From contig NC_064549.1 in the NCBI RefSeq assembly GCF_023856365.1, positions 11,363,608 through 11,427,607 of the forward strand: a stretch of DNA of 64,000 nucleotides, in the 5' to 3' direction. Positions 1 through 11,492 of the stretch are shown piece after piece. Made by a program: the position numbers and the translations under genes. Origin of the DNA: Brienomyrus brachyistius (Eukaryota; Chordata; Actinopteri; Osteoglossiformes; Mormyridae). The notes beneath the pieces are model-generated. The model did not search any database. It saw only the letters and a list, made by a program, of their open reading frames with translations, and was not told the origin of the DNA. Numbering within the stretch: the first letter of the stretch is position 1; each line of letters starts with the position of its first letter.

Positions 1-860
1 CAACTTGTGTGTACTTTAGGCCTATTATTAACAGCTGACAACATCCTGTCTCAAGAAACTTTCATTTTCCTGTGTTCTTCGACCTCATATGCTATAATTT
101 TATTCTTACAAGACAGCCTATGATGTACATTTTGCATCATAATTAAATGTCATCCTGTACCCAGACCTCAATTTCTGTAAATAAACATATATAAAAACAC
201 GTTAATATAAAGGTAAAAAAATAATAATAATTTGAATTATATGTATTTCATAATATACATCAACTTATTTTGAAAACCTTTTCGCCAGTCTCTCGCAAAA
301 TACTAGCTTGTAGCTTGTCACTACATTTATGGACAAATGTATCTGTACGTTTTTCAGCTGTGTGTTGGTTTATTTGTCTCCTGAGTGACAGTTATATTTT
401 GTTTGCGTATTTTATTGTTCTATTGTTCAATGTGTCCTTTTCGTTCATATGTAACATATAAATTTTGATAAATGTGTTATGCATTTTAAAGAACGAAGTA
501 AAAAAAAAAAAAAATTGGAGGGTCATATCTCGGCTTGCTAAGATCTTAGGCAACGACCGCGACCTAAGGCCTCGTTGTGGTAAAACACGGTTTCAACCAC
601 TAAGCTAGAGAACAGAACATTTATGCTGCAGCCTATACGCAGGCTACAGGAAACAATAACATATTGTACTTCAAAGCTGCATTTTGGACATTGACATCTA
701 AGCTAGAAAACGCTTCCTCTGTGCATTGTCTGCAGTTCTGTCTTTGTGACACCGCTTAATTATGCTTAAGTGAACAATTTTAAGCATCAGGACAAATGAT
801 TCACAAATTTCCTAATTTAAACACCTGCTCTCCTTCCGTTTTCGGCTCATATTCCTCTTT
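1..860. other. AT-rich flank downstream of samsn1, no gene seen
   Basis: Mostly AT-rich sequence that should be 3' UTR or a last intron of samsn1. No exon encoding the acidic PRDSGC-type tail was found. A segment at about 540-610 weakly resembles a degraded tRNA-like repeat head. Confidence 0.4.
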
Positions 861-1193
<333 letters not shown>

Positions 1194-1360
1194 TTATCTC
1201 ACGTGTTATCTATTTTTTTCCAATTGTAAAATGTGAGATTTTAATCAAACTTTACTCCCACTATATGTGGTACGTGGGTGTAAATCCCGCTTGCTTTGGG
1301 TCTGAGCGGGCAGTGTGGTTGATATGGTTATGAGCTTAAAGTTTATGCTGCAACTCCAAC

Positions 1361-1567
1361 CTCCAAGTTGAGACGTTCCAGCAGCTCCTGTAGTGTCTTC
1401 GGCCTCGGTCGCTTGCTCCGCCTGTTGCGCCTGATCTTTGGCTCTTCGGTGACCGTGTCATCGATGAGGTCAACGTAGATGAACTTGAAAGTGCCGACTT
1501 TATTGTTCAGCACGCCCGACCATATGCCCATGGGCGTTTTGCTGATGATGTCAATTATGTCACCCTC
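1361..1567 (-). CDS. samsn1: samsn1 exon: SH3 domain second half and NLS-like block
   Basis: 69 codons, phase 0 at both ends. It starts [16 protein letters not shown], then [19 protein letters not shown], which is the RT-loop end, the conserved SH3 tryptophan and the C-terminal strands of the SAMSN1/SASH SH3 domain. Next comes an Arg/Lys-rich block ([12 protein letters not shown]) in the position of the mammalian nuclear-localisation signal, and then [12 protein letters not shown], the first helix of the SAM domain. The donor reads GAG|GTTGGA, which is weak, but the protein continues smoothly into EYASS in the next exon. Confidence 0.92.
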
Positions 1568-1955
1568 CTAAGTAGAAGCAAAAAAGTCCATTATTAGAAC
1601 TAGAATAGAATTACAATAGAATAGCTCTTTTTATTGTCGACGTTTTCTAAAAAACAGCAAAAGACCATTTAGCGGCTCTGGGATCGTAAGCATAGAAAAT
1701 GCCGTAAAAGATGTAAACTTAAACGTGAACAGACATGAATAACATAACGCAGTGAGATAGTATGTACCGATACTGCAAACTGATGATAACGTAAAGTGCA
1801 AATGAAAAATAAGAGTGACAGGGAGTAATGAGTTTCCAGTTCTGTGGGGTGGGGGGTTCATTACATCTCAGTCAAGATGGTGGCGCGCTCACACACAGCG
1901 GCCTGGGGGCTTTTCAAGGTTTGGCAGCTATTTTACAATTACATCACTGCTCTTA

Positions 1956-2234
<279 letters not shown>

Positions 2235-2328
2235 TCAGCCATAGACACAGGCACAGTCAGGAGATGAATCGCTGTACGATGTTAATAAAACTTTATTTGT
2301 TCTCTCGCGAAATCCTGTGTTTACTCAC

Positions 2329-2443
2329 TGGACGAGCTCTGCTCACTGTTGAGGCTCTCCACAGAGTTGGCCTTCAGATGTTGCTCCTCTGAGTGATGAT
2401 GGCTGCCCACATCGTCCTCATGGTCTCCTTCTACGTCTTCACT
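2329..2443 (-). CDS. samsn1: samsn1 exon: acidic linker
   Basis: 115 nt that enter in phase 0 and leave in phase 1 at a consensus GTGAGT donor. The peptide SEDVEGDHEDDVG, then SVESLNSEQSSSS, parallels the acidic/Ser-rich linker of mammalian SAMSN1 (SDSMDSLYSGQSSSS). It is low complexity and probably disordered. A His-rich patch (SHHHSEEQH) sits in the middle and has no counterpart that I recall. Confidence 0.88.
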
Positions 2444-2506
2444 CTGAATCAGAAACCGTGTAAGTTGCCGGCTACAGGAAAGAGGTTCACCAAAGCTGGT
2501 GGGACT

Positions 2507-2897
2507 GTATGATGGCGCAGCAGACTGCACTGCTGCCTCACACCTGCGCAGCTGTGGCAGCCAGGCCTGCCTCTGTTCTGTGTGTCTGGAATCTGCATGT
2601 TCTCCCTATATAACATGGGGTACTTCCCACAGACCAGAGACATGCATTTACTTTATTCTTCCCTGTAGGGAAATTCTCTTTTTCCCTCCCCCCCTTGGTG
2701 CCAGTGTGACACACAGGCAGGTGAGAGCAAGCTTGGGGGTCATGGCATGCAATATCCCTGAATCTGAGGGGGGGAGGCTTTGCATGGGGGCCAACAGACA
2801 TGTGACACATCAGACCTTCTGATCACAGGCACAAAGGCTTAGCCCTCCCCCATGACCCTGAATAGAATAAGTGGTTGAAAGGTGGATGGATAAATCA
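2507..2897 (+). repeat. degraded tRNA-derived SINE, interrupted
   Basis: The head ATGGCGCAGCAGACTGCAC and CTGCCTCACACC, then CTGCATGTTCTCCC, matches the SINE at 24227. The tail GACCCTGAATAGAATAAG followed by GGTGGATGGAT also matches. The middle (about 2690-2840) is diverged or inserted. It lies in a samsn1 intron, immediately upstream of the acidic-linker exon on the gene strand. Confidence 0.65.
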
Positions 2898-3227
2898 TTC
2901 AGTCCGTAGGGAATGCAACCCTTTAATTAAGTGCTTTGACCTTTCAAAATGTATCTGACGGGTTTGGAGACAACAGTAATCTCACGTTACTTAAGGTAAT
3001 ACGCGGGTTTGAAATTCACAGTAAACGTTGACTCTGTTCTGTTTAGACAGCATTTAATGCAACATTTTGGTAAACTTACATTTATCAATGCATGTTCCTC
3101 TTCCATGCCTAATTTAGCTGTTTCAAAACGCTGTATGTTGACATAAGATTCTTGAGAAATTTAAGTAGAGGCCATTTCTGCAAGAGCTATTGAGGGAATC
3201 AAGCTTTTCTATCGGTCTCTAACTCAC

Positions 3228-3359
3228 CGTCACTTCAGAGGCCTTGGGATGCTTTTTGTACATCTTCATCCGCATAGTCAGAGAGATGGCCCTCATCTTC
3301 TTCCCCAGGCTCCCGGCTTTTGATTGGTCACTCTCGTCACCTGACTTTTCATCACGCTC
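3228..3359 (-). CDS. samsn1: samsn1 exon: basic GKKMRAIS segment
   Basis: 44 codons, phase 0 at both ends, with acceptor TAG and a consensus GTGAGT donor. It encodes ERDEKSGDESDQSKAGS, then LGKKMRAISLTMRMKMYKKH and PKASEVT. The GKKMRAIS-TM-KK block is a family hallmark (human GKKMRAISWTMKKKVGKK) and is basic enough to act in nuclear targeting, as proposed for SAMSN1. Confidence 0.92.
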
Positions 3360-3703
3360 CTATGTAAACATGCCCACAGCCAGGGACACGAGCATCAACC
3401 AGAATGTAAGAATTTTGTTATATAAAAAGTGCAAGGAAATAAGGCTTCTTATAAATGTCACAGAAACGACATGGTACTGTACAATACTGTTTTCCTCTGA
3501 TACCTACCAAGATACTGAAGTTTCAGACCAACTTAAGTCTTTATGCATTTTCAACGTGATCACTGAGGATAATAGCCTGGTCTGAATGAATGTTCTATAC
3601 AAGTAGGGCATTTTTGATGGTTTCCTATAAAGCGCACATAAGTGTTTTGGTCTTGCATATGACTAACAGGGAAAAGGCATTAAAAAACAATTCATGAACG
3701 TAC

Positions 3704-3781
3704 CCCTGTACATTCATCTTCTGTCTTCACTGGGGATGGATGGTGTTTGAAGGCTTCAAACTTTCCAAAGCTGGTGGAGCG
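3704..3781 (-). CDS. samsn1: samsn1 exon: RSTSFGKF motif
   Basis: 26 codons, phase 0 at both ends. It encodes RSTSFGKFEAFKHHPSPVKT then EDECTG. The RSxSF-x-F motif is shared by SAMSN1 and SASH3 and holds the serine that is phosphorylated in SASH3 (SLY1). The donor is GTACGT and the acceptor CAG. This is the first exon common to the short and the predicted long form. The short form reaches it from 4652 and the long form from 6823, both in phase 0. Confidence 0.92.
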
Positions 3782-4651
3782 CTGAGAAAAGATCAGCGCG
3801 ATCAGCATTTTGCAGATGGAAATGCTAAACCTTTGTAATGCTGACATTAACATGTGGATCTTGTATGTCAGTTCAGGAAAGCCCCTTTAAAAATGCACAT
3901 TGCAAATTTACTAGCAAAGAGTCCTCTTCTAGGTGGCTAGTGAAATAACACTAGAGGCATTTAATAGCAGTGAGGTTCTTTACTCAACAGTATGACCACA
4001 CTGAAGCTTTTTTGTAAGGTTGAGAATTCCATTGGGTTCTTATTGCTGTTGTAGATAAATTTGCCTTAACTGAACACTAACATATTTATATCTTGCAGTA
4101 ATATTATCCCCTTAATATTGTGGTCAGACTCGCAATGAAAAAAAACAGTAAAACTTTTTTAGTTCATTTATTAAATCTAACTTTCCAGATTTAACACTGA
4201 CATTTCTGCATCATCATTCAGTTTAAGTCCATGAATTACAGTTGCTGATCCCATCTACCGGGCCAGATACTCTAAATCTTCGTCTTTATTAAAAGTCGAA
4301 ATATATAAAAACCACTGCTGAGTTCAGAGCATGAGTGCTTGCAAAAGACGTTAAACCACACTCTGCCTTTAGTGGGGTCTCCCATTCATTGAAAAGGAAA
4401 AATAACAGCTGCTAAATCCTCGAAAAGCTGCATTTCTGTAATGCCATGTTTAATGAAATCCACAGAGTGGGTAAAGTTTAGAAGGTGTGACAGAAGACCT
4501 GAACTCTTCAAGCTGAAATCGTGCGACAGGATTGACGAATTACAAACTACAAGCTAATTACTAATTACAAGCTAATTACAACACCAGTTATAATCAGAAA
4601 AGCATCATACTTTGACTTATACGTGAATAATGTGCTCCTGCAATTCCCTAC

Positions 4652-4708
4652 CTTTGGCTTGCTGTTTTTTGCTTTGTCTGAGACGTTGGATGATTTCCTT
4701 TGAAGCAT
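4652..4708 (-). CDS. samsn1: samsn1 short-form first coding exon
   Basis: 19 codons, MLQRKSSNVSDKAKNSKPK, aligning with human SAMSN1 MLKRKPSNVSEKEKHQKPK. The start ATG has an A at -3 and is the only in-frame ATG in the open stretch, which extends upstream to about 4777 without another ATG. The donor AAG|GTAGGG joins in phase 0 to RSTSFG. The 5' UTR and promoter of this form should lie in about 4710-5100. I see no clear TATA box at a fixed distance. Confidence 0.92.
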
Positions 4709-6230
4709 GGTCAGCAATTTTATCGTTAAAATACCAAGCGGCGTCTGACTGAAACGGAGCCCTACCACACTAGACACGGATCAGCCACCAGCGAGTGCTT
4801 AAAGCAGCCGTAGATGGAAACAGTTCCATCTCGCCACTTCCTCAAAAATCGGACAGGATGTGCGCAAAGCAGTATTCTACCTATCTCAGAGCAATGTGAA
4901 TCAGTGGGGGAAAACCAGACTCCAACTGCTTAAATCAGCATTCTGTGATCTACCATTGGGCTGCAAGAGAAAATGAACTGCATTAGTTTTGCTGAGCCCA
5001 AATTTACCAATGAACGACCGATCTGGGAGGTAATATTACTGACTGAAATGATGCTAAGCATCTCAACAATATTTTATTCCCTGTGTGCGGTTGTATGCGC
5101 TAGCCTGCTGTGTTTGCACACTGCTCTGTAACATTAGATGTGACATTCACATTTATCTACATCTATGCTTAGTCTTTAAGAAAAGAGAGCGCGACAGGTT
5201 CAGTGACGACAAAATACAGACTGAAAACAAGGCAAAATGCCAGTTCTGTCAGTTTCAGTGTTTCTGTATCTACTGTGTCGTTTCTTCGTGGGCCAGCGTA
5301 ACTTGTGAAATAATTATTGAGAAAAGTGGTTTCAAAACTAGAACTTTGAACATTCATCATTTCTAGTCTTTCAAAACCCCAGAAAAGCTTGTTCAGGAAG
5401 TCCGAAGCCTCAGCGATGCTTACAGGAACAGCCGATGGTGGTAAATTACACTGTTGCAACAATTTCCTCCTCGATTACCTCACTCTCGGTGTACTCAGTG
5501 ACTTCAGAACCCTCAGCGAACAACACTTCAGTAACAACGTCACACCTGGTCAAATCTAAGTTCTGCCGATAACTTACTTTAGACATAAATGCTGTCTGAT
5601 AACATGGAGTGTTGAGAACATCACAAAAAGGAAACCATGTCAATTCTACCAGACTTTGGGACATTTGTCTGATTAAAAAAACATTTATAAATTCAAGGCC
5701 TTATTCTCACTTAGTCATTTTCCAGCTATATCAATGGGACTATTGTGCATGAATTCAGTGTAATAACTGTAAAACAGCACCACTGCAAAACAATAGCTGC
5801 ATCCTATGCTATTTCATTACAATCCTTTTATGTTCGTTGCTTTCAATAATCCTAAAGTAAAAATATCTATTGACATAACATTTAATATAAAAAAAATGAG
5901 TACAGCTCCTTTTTATATGTATTAAACACCGGATATTTACTGTTTTTCATGCTCTCTTATTTTTAATTCGATCATTTCTGCAAAGACACAGCAATGCGTT
6001 AAACTAGCATACAAATGGTGATTTTTTTTTTACGGCCCAGTTTTTGACTATATGGTTAAATGCAACATTTATTTGAAGATGATGATACTCAGGGTCACTC
6101 GCAGCTCAGCGGGTTTGTGGCACCTGTATGGTCATGTGAGCTTCCTCTGGGTCCTTGTATTTCCTCTCACAGGCCAAAGGCAAGCAGTTTTGCAAATTAT
6201 TATTTCCAAGTTGCCTTTAGTATGAGATTG

Positions 6231-6394
6231 TGGGCGGACAGTTCAGGTTCAGAAAGTAAAAAGTCCAGACCAAGATTTTGTTTCATCCAACCAGTTGAGT
6301 ACTCTATGACTATGACTCTTAACGTTCAACTGGTTAGTTGAAACAAAATCCTGGTCTGGACTTTTTTACTTTCTGAACCTGAACTGTCCATCTG
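6231..6394. mobile_element. hAT-like hairpin MITE, copy 1
   Basis: Long inverted repeat: the left arm (GGACAGTTCAGGTTCAGAAAG and on through the AACCAGTTGAGTAC region) is mirrored by the right arm ending CTGAACCTGAACTGTCC. The arms are about 65-70 bp with a short loop around 6300-6325. The same family occurs at 15243-15407. The right terminus CCATCTG is close to the CAGAGGTGGAA terminus of the second copy. The element is non-coding and intronic. Confidence 0.8.
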
Positions 6395-6536
6395 TGGTAT
6401 GTGTTTGCCTGATAATGGACTGAGATTCTCGCCCGCCTCACACCCTCTGCCTCCTCAGATGGACCCCAAGCTTACCACAAGCATGTACTGGATAAGCAGT
6501 TATAGAAGATGGGTAGAGAGGTACACCAAGCTGATT

Positions 6537-6708
6537 GACCATAGTGATGCAGTGGTTAGCCTCACACCTCTGGAACCTGGGTTGTAGTCTTAGCCCAGGT
6601 TCTTTGTATGAAGTTTGCACGTTCACCCTTTGTTATCGTCACTCCGGACCCCCAACAACCCTGAATAGGACAAGCAGTTACAGAAAATGGATGGGTGGAT
6701 GGATTTTC
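6537..6708 (+). repeat. truncated tRNA-derived SINE
   Basis: The A-box-like stretch ATGCAGTGGTTAGC is followed by CTCACACCTCTGGAACC. An internal part with GTTTGCACGTTCACC follows, and the tail is AGGACAAGCAGTTACAG then GGATGGGTGGATGGA. It is clearly the family of the 24227 SINE, with the middle deleted. Confidence 0.72.
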
Positions 6709-6822
6709 TCCATGGAGAATTCACAATTTGGAACTGGATTTGGAATCGAGGGTCAGATTTGAAGTGGCCTTCCATTAAACGCTCCCAAGGTTCAGACGAG
6801 CCCTAACCCAGGTTTCACTTAC

Positions 6823-7196
6823 ACTGGAGTCGTACAAATCCAGGTCGGTGATGGACCGCATGACGCGGGGGGGCGGATGCTCGCCAGAACATATCCAGTG
6901 GCAGTCCTTGCGGGGGAGAGTGAAGTCACCGGCGTGCGCTCGGCATTCGGTGAGAGGCCGACGGCAGGTATGGTAGCTGGCACTCCAAGGGAGGGGCCCC
7001 TCAACCGGGTTGCTCCAGCGCTGCTGGCCAGGGGGGGGGGCTGTGTTCCACGTCAGGTCCAAGGCCAGGAAGGGCTGCTCTTGGGCCTGCTCTGGGGCTT
7101 CTGTGTATGGCTTCTTCTCTGGTCTTTTGGCCATGCTGATGCAAGATGCCACAAAGTTCTCACTCATAGGTCTGCAGTCCTGAACATGTGCTACAG
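6823..7196 (-). CDS. samsn1: samsn1 predicted long-form exon (large, Pro/Trp-rich)
   Basis: 374 nt that enter in phase 1 and leave in phase 0 at a strong GTAAGT donor. Chosen acceptor: TTTCTCCAG, because with the preceding exon it gives an uninterrupted frame. Two other nearby CAGs run into TGA at the join. The peptide begins VAHVQDCRPMSENFVASCIS, passes through basic KRPEKKPY, a Gln/Glu patch (PEQAQEQPF), Trp- and Pro-rich sequence and several Cys/His, and ends MRSITDLDLYDSS. It then splices to RSTSFGKF. I know no domain for it. It is open for 124 codons and GC-rich compared with the flanks. Confidence 0.6.
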
Positions 7197-7439
7197 CTGG
7201 AGAAATTTGATCAAAGTTAATTCCTTTGTTATGGCTTCCAAGACTTGCTAAATTGAACTGCTAGTTAGTGCTTTTGTAGCTTTAGGAGAAAAGTTGATCC
7301 TTAGTTAATGTGCTACTTTCTCCAGAGAAGGAGATTTCTTTAGAATTACCATTGTTTTCAATGATGCTTTTGTTCTTCCTAGGGCTTTTATGCCCCCCCT
7401 TCTTCACACGTGGTGCATTCTGGGACGTCTTGGTTTTAC

Positions 7440-7497
7440 CTCTTGAGTCGACCATTTCTCCAAAGACATGGTCGGCCTGGAATTCATGAAGAATCGT
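7440..7497 (-). CDS. samsn1: samsn1 predicted long-form small exon
   Basis: 58-nt exon encoding TILHEFQADHVFGEMVDSR, with a good acceptor (TTTATCTCTGAAACAG) and donor G|GTAAAA. It enters in phase 0 from the 8080 exon and leaves in phase 1 into the 7196 acceptor. A second frame is also open, so phase consistency is the main argument for the chosen reading. Confidence 0.55.
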
Positions 7498-7747
7498 CTG
7501 TTTCAGAGATAAACATATAAGTTTATTTTTTTTCCTTCAGGAAGAACATACCTTACTCTCAGCCCATGGAAGATGTTTTCCGTTGGGCAGGATTTAAGTC
7601 AATTGTGGGTGTTAATATTTTTAAGCAGCCGAGAGTGACTGTTAAAACAGATGTGAAAATGGCAGCTGTAGAACGGTTTTACGCCAACAGAGATGTTCAC
7701 TCAAGTGCACATAGGTGATTATACTCAAGAGCCAGCTGATAGTAGCT

Positions 7748-7787
7748 GGTAGGCCAAAGGTAGGCCAAAGGTAAGCCAAAGGTAGGC
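7748..7787. repeat. 11-bp tandem repeat
   Basis: About 3.5 copies of GGTAGGCCAAA, one carrying A instead of G (GTAAGCC). It lies in the intron between the 8080 and 7497 exons. Confidence 0.85.
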
Positions 7788-8079
7788 CCTCGACTGAAGA
7801 ACTCTTGCATACTCTCATTGTTACTTCTGATTCACATGATAGATGGGACATTGCTCTCCACATAGGCTTGTCAGCATGTTCTACAAATTTCCCACTGCTC
7901 CACCTTCACCGGGACTGAGCAGCACATTCACAGCTGTGTGGCAAGGGATTTGCCCCCCCAGCCCCCCGGCCTTCTGCTCAGCATTACAGGATGGCCACAT
8001 TACGGAATTTAAAGGATGTTCCCCTCCAGAATGCCCCTTCTGTCTCCACCATCATGTTGTCCCAGAAGTGTAGACTAAC

Positions 8080-8115
8080 CGGGTCTTGCTGGCTCTCCCA
8101 ATTTGGGGTCCATGC
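8080..8115 (-). CDS. samsn1: samsn1 predicted long-form micro-exon
   Basis: 36 nt (12 codons), phase 0 at both ends: AWTPNWESQQDP. The acceptor is GGAAGTTTTCAG and the donor is CCG|GTTAGT. A (TA)n microsatellite begins about 40 bp upstream of the acceptor on the gene strand. Support comes only from splice signals and phase, so the assignment is tentative. Confidence 0.45.
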
Positions 8116-8148
8116 CTGAAAACTTCCAACCTAACAACAAAAGAAAAT

Positions 8149-8151
<3 letters not shown>

Positions 8152-8207
<56 letters not shown>
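8152..8207. repeat. (TA)n microsatellite
   Basis: About 28 uninterrupted TA dinucleotides, beginning about 37 bp upstream of the predicted 36-nt micro-exon on the gene strand. Confidence 0.98.
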
Positions 8208-8209
<2 letters not shown>

Positions 8210-9047
8210 AGTTATCAGAATCAGAATACTAATATTATCCTATAAAAAAATTCAATTACAATGCCTATAAAAAAGTGCTGAAAGTAAATATAAAAATATC
8301 CAAATATCCTTGTCACTCTGCAATTCCATTAATTAATTTGGGCTGCAAAGATTCGGTTCTGTACCTTGATTTTTCAAAATCGTGTTATTTTCAGTGTGCG
8401 CCGTAAATCTCTGCAGTTGCTACGCTACAGAATCCAGGATGCATGATTTTCGTCTCAGTTTTTTCACTGTGTTTTTTATGACCTTGTAGAGACATAGGGC
8501 GTAAGTTTGGTCTTAACATTGATAGGGACCAAATCGGCCCCCAACCCCCTACCCCCTAAATGCACCCAGTCCTCCCACAGTATTGGTAAGGACATGTCCC
8601 TACTGCCCTACCTAAATATACGCCCTTGGCGTAGATCATTTTCCAAGGATTCTTAATTATGCAGCACACGCAGCGCCATCCAGTCAGCGTACTGTAGCGG
8701 GTTTGCAAACCCGCATGTTTAGCTTGACAGGTCTGCCCTTCATCTGTGTGGTATCACTAGAGATTTGTTCGTGCGAAGCTTTAAAATGCCATACTACATG
8801 GCTTAAGAAGGCAGCGTGAAATCTGTTTGTCCCCCAAAGGACAAGCTGCTTGTTAATTCGAAGGAGATTTTTTTTTTTTTTGTGCCGGTTAACGTACTGA
8901 TATAAAACAGCAGATAGTCTGCTTTGCAGAAGAGCTATCATCTCGCCGATAGACCATTTTTGCTCACTAACATCACGAGTGTCCTCTGGCCATAAGATTT
9001 ATTTCTGAATCATTGCAGATAGTTATATCTTTAAATGAAACATTTAC

Positions 9048-9154
9048 TTCCTCTACCTCGACAACCAGTTCCTTCTTCCCCCTTCTGGAAATCAGCTGGC
9101 CAATCCTTTTCTCTTCTATCTTGGGTTCAGTCCGCGGCGCGTCCTTCCACATTT
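9048..9154 (-). CDS. samsn1: samsn1 predicted long-form exon
   Basis: 107 nt encoding, after the split codon, MWKDAPRTEPKIEEKRIGQL, then ISRRGKKELVVEVEE. It is charged, with a basic SRRGKK patch. The acceptor is ACATTTCAG. Two donors are possible, both in phase 0: GAA|GTAAAT (exon end 9048) or GAG|GTAGAG (exon end 9057). It enters in phase 1 from the 10058 exon, the split codon becoming GAA. Confidence 0.58.
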
Positions 9155-10057
9155 CTGAAATGTTACATTATTTCTGCCAAATTGCTGTCATAACTGCCCC
9201 AGACTCCGTTCGTGCGTGCTACAATTTGCATTTAATAATTTCAGTAATTATATCCCAGATGCCCTGCTTTTTGGGGCTACACTTTCAGACCCCATACAAA
9301 TTAGAACAAATTCCAAAAAATTTTTTATTGTAGCATAAAGGTGGATATAAATGTCACATTCCACCTGGTCAGCATTATAATCCTGTTTTGTTTATTGTAT
9401 TTAATTTTTTTAATGAATGATTGTTATGGCTTAAGTTCATTCGATTTTCAGTGAGTAAAGGGGTTTCTGAGAAATCTCACATCATCAACAGGAACAGAAA
9501 ACCGTGCGGAATGCATGACATTCTACCTCCTATTTGATTGCCTCTGACGAGAACTAAATCCTCTCCCTTCTTGGGCGCTTGCCAGTAAATGTTATGGCAG
9601 CAGGAGATGCCATCTGCAGCAAGGGACCCAAACCAAACTCCACTAAGGATTTATTTGTCAAGGGGGTGGGGGTTTGGGGGTTGCATAAATCAAATGGATT
9701 CCGAAAATCGAATGGACTCAAAGTGGGTCACAGTGTGCAGCACTCTCATCGCGTTTGCGAGCCTTTATTTTCCATATTAAATTTTTGGGCATAAACAAAG
9801 AAATGAATAGTGAATGCTGACATTGTCAGATGACACTTGTCGTTTCTGAAACGTTCCGTGTTGTTTTTGCTCGCTGGGCTAGTCCGCACCTCGCCTGTTG
9901 GCCTGATACGCCTCCTCAGCTAGTTTAACCAGATGTCACATGACATTATATGTCATGACATAATACTTCTTCTTTTGATTCAATTCACTGAGTAATCAAG
10001 GCTTTACTCATAAAAACAAAAGAGAAAAAAAAAAACAATGGAGTTATTTATACGCAC

Positions 10058-10092
10058 CTATTGTACTCAATGTTGATTTTGGCGTTAAGGTC
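10058..10092 (-). CDS. samsn1: samsn1 predicted long-form micro-exon
   Basis: 35-nt exon behind a textbook acceptor, TCTCTTTCTTGCTTCAG, with donor G|GTGCGT. It enters in phase 2 and leaves in phase 1. Its peptide TLTPKSTLSTI bridges KKKKIK upstream to EMWKDAP downstream. Without it, the flanking exons cannot be joined in frame. That it exactly repairs the phase is good evidence that it is real. Confidence 0.58.
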
Positions 10093-11442
10093 CTGAAGCA
10101 AGAAAGAGATTAATAAAATGGCATCATTTTCATATTTAAAACATGAATCGCACATGCAGGCACCGCACTTTCTTATTGTTAGATCCACCTGTGCCATGTT
10201 TATTTAGTCAAATAAAAGAGCCACCTTAGACAAGAATGTAAATTATCGTATTTTGTGAATTTATAGTCTGGGATAATTCATTTATGGCATTTACGTTATT
10301 ACGACATGACACCAATGAGTTGATCGATTCACTACGTTGTATGACTTTATGACAGTAACCAAAGTGTATAAGACAGTGGTATGTACTGCAATGAGTCCAT
10401 AGTTTTATTCATTTTCTTGGTAGTGATAAGAACTCCAATGGGCCTGGTACCGTTACTAGTCCTAACATGAGTGAAACGGGCCTTATCAGACATGCGTTCT
10501 TTCATCTTCACTTTCATTATTCATTTCAGATGAAAACTCACCAGGGTCAATGGAAAGTTTATCTTATGAGCCACCAAAGTGCACAAATATAAAAAAAAAA
10601 CTCCACGTTAAATATTAATGTGCCCAGCTAGCATACTTACGATGCAAAGCGCACAGACATCAGATTAAGTCGCTTATGACGGAATTGTTCTTTAATTGTC
10701 ATGCTCCAGTAGAAAATGGTTCAGGGTTTGCAGGAAACGTGTGAATATGATGGCTTTGGCTTTCAATACCCATGACCATCTAAAAAACATCTAAAAACAC
10801 CGAATAATAAAGCCTGTGAAATTTGAATGGGAATTAAGCGGCTCAGTTGTTGTTGCTGGGCAGCTTTATAATTGCATAAGATGCATCAGGCAAGCAGTAT
10901 TATTGTTTATGATTAATAATTATTGTATTATTCTTATTATCGTACACCTGTGAGGGAGAAATTATGTCAGCCCACCTGCAGATCTATTTTCTTTCACAGA
11001 TTAACTAAAAGTTTAATTTTGTAATTTCTTTTTCTTACTGTAAACCAAACGTTTTTTTTTCTCAGATAGAAGGGGTCTAGGTACCAGGTCTGACCAAAAA
11101 GCTTTCGCAGCACTGGGAAAAAAATTCCAGTGTAACTGGATGTCTCTGGTGCAGTGAATGCTGCAAAATGATTTTGTATTTGTTCATCATTGAGATAAAA
11201 AGTGCGTCACACAGATCTCGTGTTTGTTCATCACTATTTCAGTTCCTTCTGTAGTTCACGAAGATTTACGGCATTAACAGATCTAGTAACAAATTTACTA
11301 ACTGGTCGTGATGCTTCATGATTCATTAATGAACAAAAATAAGATTTCTCATGTGATATTCATTACTTGTTCCTTCAGTTGTTCCTCCTGTCTGGATAAC
11401 TTACAAGAAACAAAACCGAACAAAAACCGAAACAAAACTGAC

Positions 11443-11492
11443 TTTATCTTCTTCTTTTTGGCGCCGTCGTGGTGAAATCGGGAATAATGCTC
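11443..11492 (-). CDS. samsn1: samsn1 predicted long-form exon, basic
   Basis: 50 nt encoding EHYSRFHHDGAKKKKI plus two bases of a split codon. Acceptor: TGACTTCCCTCAG. Donor: AAA|GTCAGT, which is moderate. The GAKKKKIK block resembles a monopartite nuclear-localisation signal. It enters in phase 0 from the 12281 exon and leaves in phase 2 into the 35-nt exon. Confidence 0.52.

Noticed and set aside
540..610. Possible tRNA-like sequence
   Set aside because: Only a weak B-box-like stretch, with no cloverleaf. At best a degraded SINE head.
5169..5664. Minus-strand frames with an acidic end (SEVTEYTESEVIEEEIVATV)
   Set aside because: The composition caught the eye, but no acceptor/donor pair ties it in phase to samsn1, and I recognise no family. 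Chance frame or old remnant.
6877..7251. Plus-strand 124-codon frame
   Set aside because: Opposite strand of the predicted 6823-7196 exon. It lacks splice logic or a recognisable product.
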